The notes under the pieces: generated by a model
Database searches by the model: none
Told to the model about the DNA's origin: nothing
What the model saw: the letters and a program-made list of their open reading frames with translations, nothing else
Part shown: in pieces, positions 15,726 through 23,119 of the stretch
Layout: every line of letters starts with the position of its first letter
Position numbering within the stretch: position 1 is the stretch's first letter
Made by a program: the position numbers and the translations under genes
DNA from: Microcystis sp. T1-4
Lineage (GTDB): Bacteria; Cyanobacteriota; Cyanobacteriia; Cyanobacteriales; Microcystaceae
Assembly (NCBI RefSeq): GCF_000297435.1
Contig: NZ_CAIP01000115.1
Span: 1 to 31,533 of the forward strand
Length of the DNA stretch: 31,533 bases
Direction: 5' to 3'

Positions 15726-15752
15726 TCAGTTTTTAATAACCAGATTTAGTAT
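15652..15752. mobile_element. 101-bp MITE-like element with ATACTAAATC ends
   Basis: Perfect 10-bp terminal inverted repeats, ATACTAAATC and GATTTAGTAT, with the next two positions half conserved. No ORF of its own. It lies across the 3' end of the GDSL esterase and supplies its last codons and stop. Confidence 0.7.
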
Positions 15753-15768
15753 TATGGGGTAAGCCTTC

Positions 15769-15835
15769 AAGCGATCGCTAACTAACAGAAACCCGAAATT
15801 TGAGTTTTTATTAGAAAAAAAGTTAGCGATCGCTT
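15769..15835. repeat. 67-bp palindrome with HIP1 in both arms
   Basis: AAGCGATCGCTAACT (15769-15783) and AGTTAGCGATCGCTT (15821-15835) are perfect 15-bp inverted repeats around a 37-bp AT-rich spacer. It could be a small mobile palindrome or a stem-loop ending transcription of the esterase gene. Confidence 0.75.
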
Positions 15836-15965
15836 GTCAAGCAAGGGTTTGAGAATCTGGATTCGGTCAGGGATTTGCGAAAGTTCCAGAAGAGCGTTAG
15901 GGACTTGCGTATTAATGAATTACCGTCTAGACTGGAAAAGCAACTTGTTGCCCCCACTTTCGACT

Positions 15966-17052
15966 ATGGTAACTGAACTGACTGAAAAAATCAAATCAAG
16001 CTTGAAAGATGCGGCAAAAAAGCTGACAGGTTTTAAGAAAAGGGCTTTTATGGCGCAAGTAACCATAGACTATTTTAACTCTTCGCCGCGCCGGGCTGAA
16101 ACAGAATTGGGATGGTCTAGACAGGCAATAGCAACGGGATTAAAAGAGCTAGAAACTGGGATTATTTGTGTTGATAACTATCGTGCTAGGGGGAGAAAAA
16201 AAACGGAGGAACTGCTGCCAAACTTAGAGGAAGATATTAAGAGTTTAGTGGATATTTACTGGCAAGAAGACCCTAAAATTCAATCAACTTTTGCTTTAAA
16301 AAAAATTAGTGCCAGAGCGGTAAGAGAGGCATTAAAAGAAGAAAAAGGCTATTCAGATGAACAATTGCCTTCCCGTCAAACTATTGGAGATATTTTGAAT
16401 CGAATGGGCTATAGTTTAAAAAAAAAGAAAAATAAAACCGCTCAAAAAAATCACAAAAACTGAGGAAATTTTTGACAACATTAAGATAGGCAATTTATCT
16501 GTCCATGGCAAAGCCCGCCATTTATAACCTTTAAAAGCCGATGACCATGATAGTTAATGGACTGCTGTTTTAGTCCCTTTAGGAATTCTAGATGTCAGTG
16601 GAGAACGCCTGTGAATTTACTTTGTTAAATCGGCTGAAACCTCAGATTTTGTAGTAGATTGTTTAGAGTTGTGGGGGCAAGAAAATCAAGTAATCTATCC
16701 AGGGTTAGAAGAATTATTAATTGATTTAGACGGAGGAGTAGCCACTCGCAGCAACCGCAGCCAATTTATCAAAATAATGGAAGACTTTGCCCAAAAAAAG
16801 CAGTTGCAAATACGGCTGATCTACTACTGGCTTTACCATAGTAAATATAATCCAATTGAAAGGTGTTGGGCAGTCTTCGAGAACTATTGGAATGGGGCAA
16901 TTTTAGGTTCAATTGATGCGGATCTTAATTGGGCTTCTAATATGACTGGGAAGGGCATAAAGCCTCTAGTGCATTTGGTAGAAGGAACTTATGAAAAAGG
17001 GGTTAAGGTTTTGGCTAAAGAACTAGAACAATTGCCACCTTTCAACGCAGCG
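15966..17052 (+). pseudogene. ISAzo13-like transposase, decayed
   Basis: A DDE transposase of the ISAzo13 type. The first part starts at ATG 15966 (MVTELTEKIKSSL, then FMAQVTIDYFNSSPRRAETE and ELGWSRQAIATGLKEL). The frame shifts by one near 16430-16450 in an A-rich tract; the continuation (EEIFDNIKIGNLSVHGKARH, PLKADDHDS, WTAVLVPLGILDVSGER) has three in-frame stops (about 16524-16620) before SAETSDFVVDCLELWGQENQ, LIDLDGGVATRSNRSQFIK and HSKYNPIERCWAVFENYW. One frameshift plus three stops make it inactive. The right end after KELEQLPPF is unclear; terminal repeats were not found. Confidence 0.85.
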
Positions 17053-17129
17053 TTCTCAAACTTTGCCCAAATGGGATGTGACGGTTCTCCCCTCCTAGCT
17101 GGCATCTTATTTTTACGCAATTTCCTAAC

Positions 17130-17403
17130 CATCCCTCGATCTTTGGCCCTATTAACCGAACCGACAAAAACTGGCAGTGCCAGCGGTTCCAGCAAACCAC
17201 CTTTAAAAGAATTGGGTAAACATCCCGACGAGGGGGAATCGGTGGGATTGTAGGACGGTCCCTAGGGAGTTTATATACTTTGCACGGCAAGACCAACGCT
17301 AAGATTCCAGAGGGAGAGACGGCCGAAACCCTCACCCTAGAACGAGCTTTAGTGGCACTAGCGACCAAGACAACCGCCGCCCAGAAAACCACCCCCCAGA
17401 AAA
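17130..17403 (+). pseudogene. topA: 3' fragment of topA (DNA topoisomerase I)
   Basis: Matches the C-terminal repeat region of cyanobacterial TopA: SLALLTEPTKTGS, PPLKELGKHPDEGESV, then after two stops (GL*DGP*GVYI) and a frameshift HGKTNAKIPEGETAETLTLE and RALVALATKTTAAQKTTPQK. The text GKHPDEGE..GP(Y)G.Y..HGKTN.IPEGETAETLTLE is diagnostic. The catalytic part is absent, so this is a remnant; a complete topA must be elsewhere. It lies directly behind the ISAzo13 relic. Confidence 0.8.
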
Positions 17404-17613
17404 CTACTTGCCCAGGCCGTCGGTTTCCGATTCCTGTTCTACAAGAGAGGCAATCACCCCCCTGACTTTTTCCTGCCAATTATCGATCTCTTTCAGCTTG
17501 GCATATTGAGAGGGCGGCAGCCTTAACGTCAGTTTGGCGCTGCAAGGCTCTTCTCTCTCTGTGGAGAACTGGTGTTTTACTAGGTCGGGGTTGCCCCCTG
17601 GTCTTCCTCTCAT
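17404..17613 (-). CDS. Small basic protein, possible ribbon-helix-helix type
   Basis: A 69-residue protein opening MRGRPGGNPDLVKHQFSTER, a start shared by many small cyanobacterial proteins that carry a GRP-GNPD motif followed by a helical segment. The core AKLTLRLPPSQYAKLKEIDN could be a ribbon-helix-helix strand-helix, giving a DNA-binding or antitoxin-like role. Its stop abuts the topA remnant. No partner gene nearby. Function unknown. Confidence 0.55.
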   Translation of the reverse strand: MRGRPGGNPDLVKHQFSTEREEPCSAKLTLRLPPSQYAKLKEIDNWQEKVRGVIASLVEQESETDGLGK

Positions 17614-17666
17614 CTCATCTTTCCTCCTATTCTTAGCCTCAGTCTAGCATGACGACAGGATATAAA

Positions 17667-17757
17667 AGACCTCTTGCAAAAATCAAAAATCTTCCGTTAG
17701 GTGAGGAGTCAGGAGCCAGTAGTCAGGAGTCAGGAGAATTAAGATGGTCTATTTAGG
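17667..17757. repeat. Dispersed repeat family C, copy 1
   Basis: Begins AGACCTCTTGCAAAAATCAA and ends ATTAAGATGGTCTATTTA, with an internal (A)GTCAGGA short repeat run. A related copy in opposite orientation lies at 27218-27306. AGACC/GGTCT at the ends may be a short terminal repeat. It is directly joined to a family B element. Confidence 0.65.
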
Positions 17758-17970
17758 GTTTGCGGCAAAAAGTAGGGGCGAAGCATTCGGGCAATAACCT
17801 ATCGCTGAAACCGTAGATTTTCTATCCGAATGCTTCGCCCCTACAGGACGCAAGCGCCGATCAAGATGCAAGGTTTTTGAGCCACTAGCTGGAAAATCTT
17901 GCAGCTGCTTCACCAAAAAAGCACCAAACCCCTTAGCTCGTCTATATTTCACATTTATTCAGCCAACCCT
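17752..17970. mobile_element. MITE family B copy with nested 19-bp inverted repeat
   Basis: Left end TAGGGTTTGCGGCAAAAAGT, identical to the inverted right end of the copy at 8622-8810; right end ATTTATTCAGCCAACCCTAA. Inside, GTAGGGGCGAAGCATTCGG (17772-17790) and its exact reverse complement (17826-17844) form a 19-bp stem with a 35-bp loop. No ORF of its own. Confidence 0.7.
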
Positions 17971-18099
17971 AATTATGTAAGAGGGTTAAAGTTCTGTAAA
18001 CTTTAGGCCAATATCCTGCTTATAGCAAGACGGCAAGCTATAATAAAATTAATGGAGTTAAAGAACTCGCATCAAACGGGGGGGGGACAACGGCGAAAT
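17971..18099. other. Spacer with a nine-G tract
   Basis: No gene seen between the MITE and the intron-like sequence. A run of nine G at 18078-18086 is the only striking feature; a second nine-G run occurs at 30226-30234. Confidence 0.5.
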
Positions 18100-18390
18100 T
18101 GCATCCCCCGACGCTCACTAAGTAATGAGGTAATAAAAACCTTCAACTATTACACCGCCACTGCCACGATGATCAAAAGACATCCGATGGCAGCCTAGAA
18201 TCATCTGTAATTGACTTTGATTAACTGGTCAAGTACGATGATGATACATAGACAACCAATGAATGTCAAGCTGTATCCCTAACAGGGGAACAGTCAAACT
18301 AAGAGCCATATAAGGTGCAAGTCTCAAGTACGGTTCTGAATGGGAAGGGAGGTGGGTGACGACCTTCTCGACCCCTGATTGACAGTTTAG
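18100..18390 (+). ncRNA. Group II intron, 3' part with domains V and VI
   Basis: Domain V is at 18303-18336: 34 nt, starting GAGCC with the AGC catalytic triad, GCAA tetraloop and closing GTACGGTTC; the stem pairs with one A-C mismatch. Domain VI follows as a GGGAAGGGAGGT/ACCTTCTCGACCCCT-type hairpin with a candidate branch A near 18378, and the 3' boundary is near GATTGAC. Sequence from about 18175 (ACATCCGATGGCAGCCTAGA, CTGGTCAAGTACGATGATG, GTATCCCTAACAGGGGAAC) also reads as intron, with domain order uncertain. No reverse transcriptase ORF. Confidence 0.7.
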
Positions 18391-18516
18391 ACAATCTGAC
18401 TCACTTGAGAAATAGGGTTTCGGGGGATTAATTCCCTGACTAGAGTTAGAAATATCCGATCATTTGCGTAATCTGTAGTTAAGATCGAAGAAAAGCCAGT
18501 AGTTTTCAAGAAAAAC

Positions 18517-18523
18517 GGAGGGG
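18517..18523 (+). promoter_or_regulatory. Shine-Dalgarno deciding a GTG start
   Basis: GGAGGGG lies 7 bp before GTG 18531 and supports that codon as the start of the first pseudopilin. Confidence 0.7.
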
Positions 18524-18530
18524 TTGAAAA

Positions 18531-19112
18531 GTGAAATCAAGAGGAAAGGGGATACAGTTAAAACTGCCGTCGTCCGAGTCGGGTTTCTCGATGTTAGAAG
18601 TGGTCATTGCCATTTTAACTATTACCGCTTTCTTAACAGGAACCTTACAGTTAATGGCAGTGAATGCCTTATATAAAGTTCGGGCTGAAAGACAAGCTAG
18701 AGCTAACTTTTGGATACAAGAAGACTTCGAGAATGTCAACGCTTTAGCTTCGAGTTTAGATGTGAACTCCAGTCCTGTCAACCCCTACATCACCACAGAT
18801 GTATGTACAAATGTCAATCAGGGTTATGCCACAGCTTTAAGAAGACAACTAACGACTACTCTCCCCCCCACCACCCCCACGGGGAAACAATTAGTAGAGA
18901 CAAGAGCAATTGTCGGTAAAAACTATTCTCTCTCTCGAACTTTTCCTGATGATGACGCAGCCCAGTCCGCTCATCCCCATCGTCTTCGTATAGAGTATGA
19001 AGTGAGATTAGCTGATGATCAAACTGCTGACGATTACCCCAACCAAGAAAATGTTATTGCCGAAAGTTCTGTCGAGGTGATTCCCGATGCGTCGTTTAAA
19101 TGTCCATATTAG
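18531..19112 (+). CDS. Type IV pseudopilin, HpsB-like
   Basis: A 193-residue prepilin-like protein with a class III signal: cleavage expected between Gly18 and Phe19 in SESGFSMLEVVIAILTITAF, with Glu at +5 and a hydrophobic helix for assembly by a type II/IV machinery. The globular part (VGKNYSLSRTFPDDDAAQSA, HPHRLRIEYEVRLADD, SSVEVIPDASFKC) matches Hps-type pseudopilins linked to polysaccharide secretion and motility in filamentous cyanobacteria. The gene ends at the junction of a 218-bp tandem duplication, giving CPY at the end instead of the likely ancestral CR. Followed by the second repeat copy and another pseudopilin. Confidence 0.8.
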   Translation: MKSRGKGIQLKLPSSESGFSMLEVVIAILTITAFLTGTLQLMAVNALYKVRAERQARANFWIQEDFENVNALASSLDVNSSPVNPYITTDVCTNVNQGYATALRRQLTTTLPPTTPTGKQLVETRAIVGKNYSLSRTFPDDDAAQSAHPHRLRIEYEVRLADDQTADDYPNQENVIAESSVEVIPDASFKCPY

Positions 19113-19326
19113 TAGCAACACGAGAAATTGTCGGTAAAGACTATTCTCTCTATCGAACTTTTCCTGATGGTACCGACGCCCAGGCTGCTCATCCCCATCG
19201 TCTTCGTATAGAGTATGAAGTGAGATTAGCTGATGATCAAACTGCTGACGATTACCCCAACCAAGAAAATGTTATTGCCGAAAGTTCTGTCGAGGTGATT
19301 CCCGATGCGTCGTTTAAATGTCGATA
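18891..19326 (+). repeat. 218-bp tandem duplication, two copies
   Basis: Copy 1 is 18891-19108 and copy 2 is 19109-19326, with the same 218-bp offset at every landmark checked (TTAGTAG, ATTGTCGGTA, TAGAGTATGA, GATGCGTCG). The first about 84 bp differ at about 13 positions; the remaining about 134 bp are identical except one base. 218 is not a multiple of three. Confidence 0.92.
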
Positions 19327-19327
19327 A
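19100..19327 (+). pseudogene. Duplicated 3' end of the HpsB-like pseudopilin
   Basis: A 75-codon frame (REIVGKDYSLYRTFPDGTDA, then HPHRLRIEYEVRL to the end) repeating the C-terminal part of the preceding gene. It has no pilin signal and no own domain start, so it is probably not a functional protein. Its stop overlaps the first codons of the next pseudopilin by 23 bp, which is probably the ancestral hpsB stop position. Confidence 0.75.
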
Positions 19328-19937
19328 AAATCAGGGTTTTACCCTGTTAGAAATTTTGATAGCTTTGGCAATTACGGGAATTCTTGCCGCCTTAACCCTA
19401 CCTAATTTATTAGCTTGGTTAAATAGCAATAAAGTCCAAGAAGCCACCGATTCTATACAATCAGCCCTACGGGATGCCCAAAAACAAGCTATCCGTCGAG
19501 GGAGAAGTTGCACGATTAATTTTACTAACGGGATTGGCACTAATCCCACGGTTTACCGGCAAATAAGCGCCAGTGAACCGGGTTGTTTAGTGGCGACTAA
19601 TACTAATGGGGGTTCCCTAAGTCTGCCGCAGGAAATATTTATGGTGGTGGATAATTTTCCAGATTTTCCCCCTGATAGCGGCAGTCCGGGGGTGCAGTTT
19701 TCCTTTCGGGGCCATGTGCCGGGGTTAAAATTTACTACGCCGGACGGTCCAGCGATAATCGTATTATATCCCGCCGCCAATGCCTCCGCCGCGCCCTATC
19801 CCAACCAAGAAAGAAAGTGTATAGTTATCGCTTCTCTGCTAGGAATAGTTAAACAAGGCATTTATGACGGCGATCCTCTAGAGCCGCTTGATGCCAATAA
19901 TTGTCAAATCGGTCTGGATGGAACCCAACCACCCTAA
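19305..19937 (+). CDS. Type IV pseudopilin, GspH/FimT-like (HpsC-type position)
   Basis: A 210-residue prepilin-like protein: cleavage between Gly11 and Phe12 in KNQGFTLLEILIALAITGIL, Glu at +5. The body shows GspH/FimT features (VQEATDSIQSALRDAQKQAI then RRGRSCTINF). The start overlaps the end of the duplicated hpsB-like sequence, implying translational coupling before the duplication. Its C-terminus has Cys residues (RKCIVIASLLGIVKQG, NNCQIGLDG). Likely a minor pseudopilin in the same secretion or pilus complex. The third gene expected in an hps cluster is not here; an unrelated gene on the minus strand follows. Confidence 0.8.
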   Translation: MRRLNVDKNQGFTLLEILIALAITGILAALTLPNLLAWLNSNKVQEATDSIQSALRDAQKQAIRRGRSCTINFTNGIGTNPTVYRQISASEPGCLVATNTNGGSLSLPQEIFMVVDNFPDFPPDSGSPGVQFSFRGHVPGLKFTTPDGPAIIVLYPAANASAAPYPNQERKCIVIASLLGIVKQGIYDGDPLEPLDANNCQIGLDGTQPP

Positions 19938-19978
19938 TCAGCTTCTCAAGGCAACACACTCCACTCCGGTGCAGTCAA

Positions 19979-20380
19979 TCACCCCGTGCAGGATCGCAGA
20001 ATCCAACCCAGTAAGACTCCGATACCACCAAAGCGGACAATTTGCCAAAAAACCTCCCCCAGCAGTCCGCGACGGATTCCTTCCCAGAATAGACGCTTTA
20101 ATTCCCCTTCTTTAAGTAAATTGCTTTCTAAAATTACCTCTAATTCTTGAATCTGTTCGCGAATTTGCACCAATTCCTTTTCTAGTTCAGGTAGGGGATT
20201 TTCCCGCCATTGGGGTTCTATTTGGCTAAATTGTGCCTCTAGGTCTTTTTTTTGCTGTTCTGCTTCGTTGATCTGTCGATAACGGTCTTTTAGTGATGCG
20301 ATCGCCGCTTCGACTTCTTCAATCGCTTGGGTAAATTCCGCCGATTCATCGCTAGGGTATGGGTTTTCTTCTAAGGACAT
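19979..20380 (-). CDS. Conserved cyanobacterial coiled-coil protein with C-terminal membrane segment
   Basis: A 133-residue protein. Residues about 15-95 form a coiled coil (IEEVEAAIASLKDRYRQINE, ELEKELVQIREQIQELEVIL); residues about 100-130 (FWQIVRFGGIGVLLGWILRS) form one membrane segment just before the C-terminus (CTG). This arrangement and the ending are common in cyanobacteria, but no function is known to me. It diverges from the gene at 20447; the 66-bp gap must hold both promoters. Confidence 0.7.
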   Translation of the reverse strand: MSLEENPYPSDESAEFTQAIEEVEAAIASLKDRYRQINEAEQQKKDLEAQFSQIEPQWRENPLPELEKELVQIREQIQELEVILESNLLKEGELKRLFWEGIRRGLLGEVFWQIVRFGGIGVLLGWILRSCTG

Positions 20381-20446
20381 GGACTCGATCCGATTGCCTG
20401 CGTCTAAACTATAGTTATAGACGATTTTACGGTTTTACGAAACCTT

Positions 20447-20734
20447 TTGATTATGATTCCATCCCCTGTCTCTTCCTCATCTCAGACTATTGATGATCTA
20501 TCTACTTTGGAATTGGCGCGGATTTTGGCGGAACGTTTGGCGATCGCACCGATTGACTGGCATCGTCTGAAGTCCCACCGTAATGCTCGGGCCGCTGAAC
20601 AATTAGGGACGGCTTTGGTGTTTTTATTAGATAATCAGCCAGAAGAAGCACTTCCTCGGCTACAACAGGCTACAGGCTGGCTCGATCGCTCGATTTCTGC
20701 GCCTCCCTGTCCTTCTCACGGTCATGGTCATTAA
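20447..20734 (+). CDS. Conserved cyanobacterial small protein (DUF6439-like)
   Basis: A 95-residue helical protein with TLELARILAERLAIAPIDWH, then NARAAEQLGTALVFLLDN, a TPR-like LPRLQQATGWLDRSI, and a C-terminal Cys/His cluster (PPCPSHGHGH). I recognise it only as a conserved cyanobacterial family, probably DUF6439; function unknown. Its last codons overlap the 3' end of the convergent RsbW-like gene by 4 bp. Confidence 0.6.
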   Translation: MIMIPSPVSSSSQTIDDLSTLELARILAERLAIAPIDWHRLKSHRNARAAEQLGTALVFLLDNQPEEALPRLQQATGWLDRSISAPPCPSHGHGH

Positions 20735-21132
20735 TTCAACCAGCGTTCCTGTTTAATTTGCTTACAAAGTTTCAGTTGGGTTCCTTCTTGATTCCAGTGA
20801 ACTTGGTCGAAGATTTGATATAACATACACAGTCCTCGGCCATTTTCCGCTTCTTCGGGGGGAAAATCGGGACAATCGCAACTACAGCCATGATGGTGAC
20901 AACCTGGGGTAAATCCACAGCCTTGGTCGGTAATTACCCAAGAATACTCGTCTTTACTGCTAGAAAATTGGACGACCACGGTTTTGGTGGGATCGAGATG
21001 ATTGCCGTGTTTAGCGGCATTAACTAAAGCTTCTTGTAATCCTAATCTAATTTCTGGTTCTAATTCTTCCGGAATACTAGCGGTCAGTAAATCTAAAATC
21101 GGACAAAGATACAAGGTGGAAGCGAAACTCAT
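20731..21132 (-). CDS. RsbW-like serine kinase / anti-sigma factor (HATPase_c_2)
   Basis: A GHKL-fold ATPase of about 133 residues from ATG 21132; a GTG at 21177 would add 15 residues without family match. N box EALVNAAKHGN, G1 WVITDQGCGF, G2 ENGRGLCMLYQIFDQVHW. It probably phosphorylates or binds an anti-sigma-factor antagonist, controlling a sigma factor or another partner-switching target in the cytoplasm. The ATP-lid region carries a Cys/His-rich insert (PGCHHHGCSCDCPDFPP), unusual for RsbW. No antagonist or sigma gene is adjacent. Confidence 0.8.
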   Translation of the reverse strand: MSFASTLYLCPILDLLTASIPEELEPEIRLGLQEALVNAAKHGNHLDPTKTVVVQFSSSKDEYSWVITDQGCGFTPGCHHHGCSCDCPDFPPEEAENGRGLCMLYQIFDQVHWNQEGTQLKLCKQIKQERWLN

Positions 21133-21473
21133 GGTGTTCCAGCTTCGTTTGCTTGTGGGCAGTGAAATAGCAATCACGCACTTTACCTCTAGCTTATATT
21201 CAATGACTGTTCTCTTACAGAAAGATTAAGGTCTCTTAACCGTCGATCTAGATGATTGCCATACCTAATGAGTCATGTTTTATCCCTTTTGTGTCTCTGA
21301 GATGGATTAGATATTTTTATGATTGATCTACAAACCAATCGAGAATCAAGGCAACTTTGAGCGAGTAATTAATCAAAAAAGTAGTTGACTGGAAAGGCTG
21401 CTAATATGCTATTATCCTTAACCGTTGACTTTTCAGCTATAAACGACCAAAGTGTCAGGTTTTGCCTCCTATT
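21133..21473. other. Gene-free stretch
   Basis: No gene, repeat or clear promoter recognised between the RsbW-like gene start and the 3' end of the rRNA methyltransferase gene. Confidence 0.4.
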
Positions 21474-22841
21474 TCACCCTACCATATTCGCTGTTTTTTG
21501 TCCAAGAAAAGCGGCGCATTCAACGTGGGGAGTTTGGGGAAAGAAATCGGCTGTTTGCACTTCTAGCAGTTGATAATCGCCTGTTTTACAAAGATATTGC
21601 AAGTCTCTGGCTAAAGTTGCACTTTGACAACTGATATAAACTATGCGTTGACTTTGCAGTTGTAACAAACTATCAAGGACAGATCGATCGCAACCTTTGC
21701 GGGGCGGATCGAGTAGAATAATGTCGGGTTTAACTGTCAGTTGCGGTAAAGTTTTTTCTACTGCCCCCAAAATAAAAGTTGTGTTGGTAATATTATTTAA
21801 TTGGGCGTTAATCTTGGCTCGATCGAGGGAAAAGCTATAGGATTCTAGTCCAATCACCTCTTTAACCCGTTTAGCGAGGGGTAAAGTAAAAGTACCGATA
21901 CCACAGTAGGCATCAATAAGAATTTCTTCACCTTTAAGCTCTAATTTCTCACAAATAACCGCCAATAAAGCTTCAGCAGCCTCTGTATTAACCTGAAAAA
22001 AGGTATCGGCAGCCAATTGATAGGTTAATCCGGCGAACTTTTCGGTAATATAATCCCTTCCGGCGATAGTTGTGGTCTGAGTGCCAAAAATAGCATTACC
22101 TCGATCGGGGTTATAATTGACGGTTACACCGACTAAATTGCCGTATTTTGCCAGCCATTGCCGCGCCTGGGTCTCAATTCCCTGTAAATTATTATCGGTA
22201 CTAATCAGGGTTAATAAAACTTCTCCAGTGTGGCGGCCAATTCTTAGAGATAAATGGCGTAATTGTCCTTGATGGGTCTTTTCATCGTAAATTGACCAGC
22301 CTTGCTCCTGAATATCCTGTTTTATCTCTGCTAGAAACGGATTTAAAGCCTGATCTTGAATTGGACATTGATTGAGATTAATCAGATGATGGCTGCCGCG
22401 ACGATAATAACCCGCTTGCACATTGCCGGTGGGGGAAAATCCGAGGGGATAGGTAGCTTTATTGCGATAAGCGAGGGGAGAATTACCGGTGAGGGGAGGA
22501 TAAACCAAAGGATCGGTAAAACCACCAATTCTGGTTAATACCTCTTGTACTTGCTCTTTTTTGACCTGAAGCTGAAATTGATCCTCGATGTGTTGCCATT
22601 GACAGCCACCACATTTATCGGCAACGATGCAGCGGGGCCGGATACGATGGGGAGAAGCTTGTAGAATAGTTTGTAGTTTGCCGATCGCATGACTTTTTTT
22701 GATATAGGTGATGCGAGTTTGAATGCGATCGCCAATAACCGTATCTGGCACAAAAATCACCTGTCCTCGGTATTTTCCCACACCTTCGCCCGTATGGTTG
22801 AGGTCGGTAATCTCGATCTCGATTAAATCACCTTGTTGCAT
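21474..22841 (-). CDS. rlmD: 23S rRNA (uracil-5-)-methyltransferase, RlmD type
   Basis: A 455-residue SAM-dependent RNA m5U methyltransferase. N-terminal TRAM domain (residues 1-58, IEITDLNHTGEGVGKYRGQV); [4Fe-4S] ligands Cys71, Cys77, Cys80 (CIVADKCGGCQW) and a fourth Cys in LNQCPIQDQ; SAM motif IDAYCGIGTFTLPLA; LLDPPRKGC; catalytic nucleophile in IVYISCQSATLARDL; and the C-terminal HVECAAFLGQ general-base region. The m5U position (23S U1939 in E. coli RlmD; other family members act on U747 or U54) cannot be fixed from sequence. Single gene. Confidence 0.9.
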   Translation of the reverse strand: MQQGDLIEIEITDLNHTGEGVGKYRGQVIFVPDTVIGDRIQTRITYIKKSHAIGKLQTILQASPHRIRPRCIVADKCGGCQWQHIEDQFQLQVKKEQVQEVLTRIGGFTDPLVYPPLTGNSPLAYRNKATYPLGFSPTGNVQAGYYRRGSHHLINLNQCPIQDQALNPFLAEIKQDIQEQGWSIYDEKTHQGQLRHLSLRIGRHTGEVLLTLISTDNNLQGIETQARQWLAKYGNLVGVTVNYNPDRGNAIFGTQTTTIAGRDYITEKFAGLTYQLAADTFFQVNTEAAEALLAVICEKLELKGEEILIDAYCGIGTFTLPLAKRVKEVIGLESYSFSLDRAKINAQLNNITNTTFILGAVEKTLPQLTVKPDIILLDPPRKGCDRSVLDSLLQLQSQRIVYISCQSATLARDLQYLCKTGDYQLLEVQTADFFPQTPHVECAAFLGQKTANMVG

Positions 22842-22960
22842 AGTTAGGGAAACCAGTTTTCATCCAGGGTTAAGACTGTCGAGCTTTCTGATTCTAACAA
22901 AAGGTTTTGACAAAATTACCTTGACTGTGAGTTGTCCTCAGAATCAAGGGATTATTGTTT

Positions 22961-22974
22961 GAGTATAAATACTC
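22961..22974. promoter_or_regulatory. Palindrome GAGTATAAATACTC
   Basis: Perfect 6-bp arms with a 2-bp centre, between rlmD and the sulfotransferase-like gene. A TATACTC half-site recurs at about 23051. Candidate operator. Confidence 0.35.
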
Positions 22975-23019
22975 ATTGACAAACACATTTGATCTTTGTC
23001 ATGCTACCAGTGGAGATTA

Positions 23020-23033
23020 GTATATCGATATAC
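23020..23033. promoter_or_regulatory. Palindrome GTATATCGATATAC
   Basis: Perfect 14-bp palindrome about 87 bp before the sulfotransferase-like start; candidate operator or -10 region. Confidence 0.35.
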
Positions 23034-23119
23034 CTATTTTTTGTATATTCTTATACTCAAAAACTTGGAACCAACAGTTTTTAGATAAATTACTTTCTCT
23101 TGCTAGTGTCATCAATCAA

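Noticed and set aside
17042..17479. 145-codon minus-strand ORF
   Set aside because: Runs antisense to the transposase end and topA remnant; composition fits a shadow.
18531..19937. Three separate pseudopilin genes
   Set aside because: The middle frame is only the duplicated 3' end of the first gene and lacks a prepilin signal.
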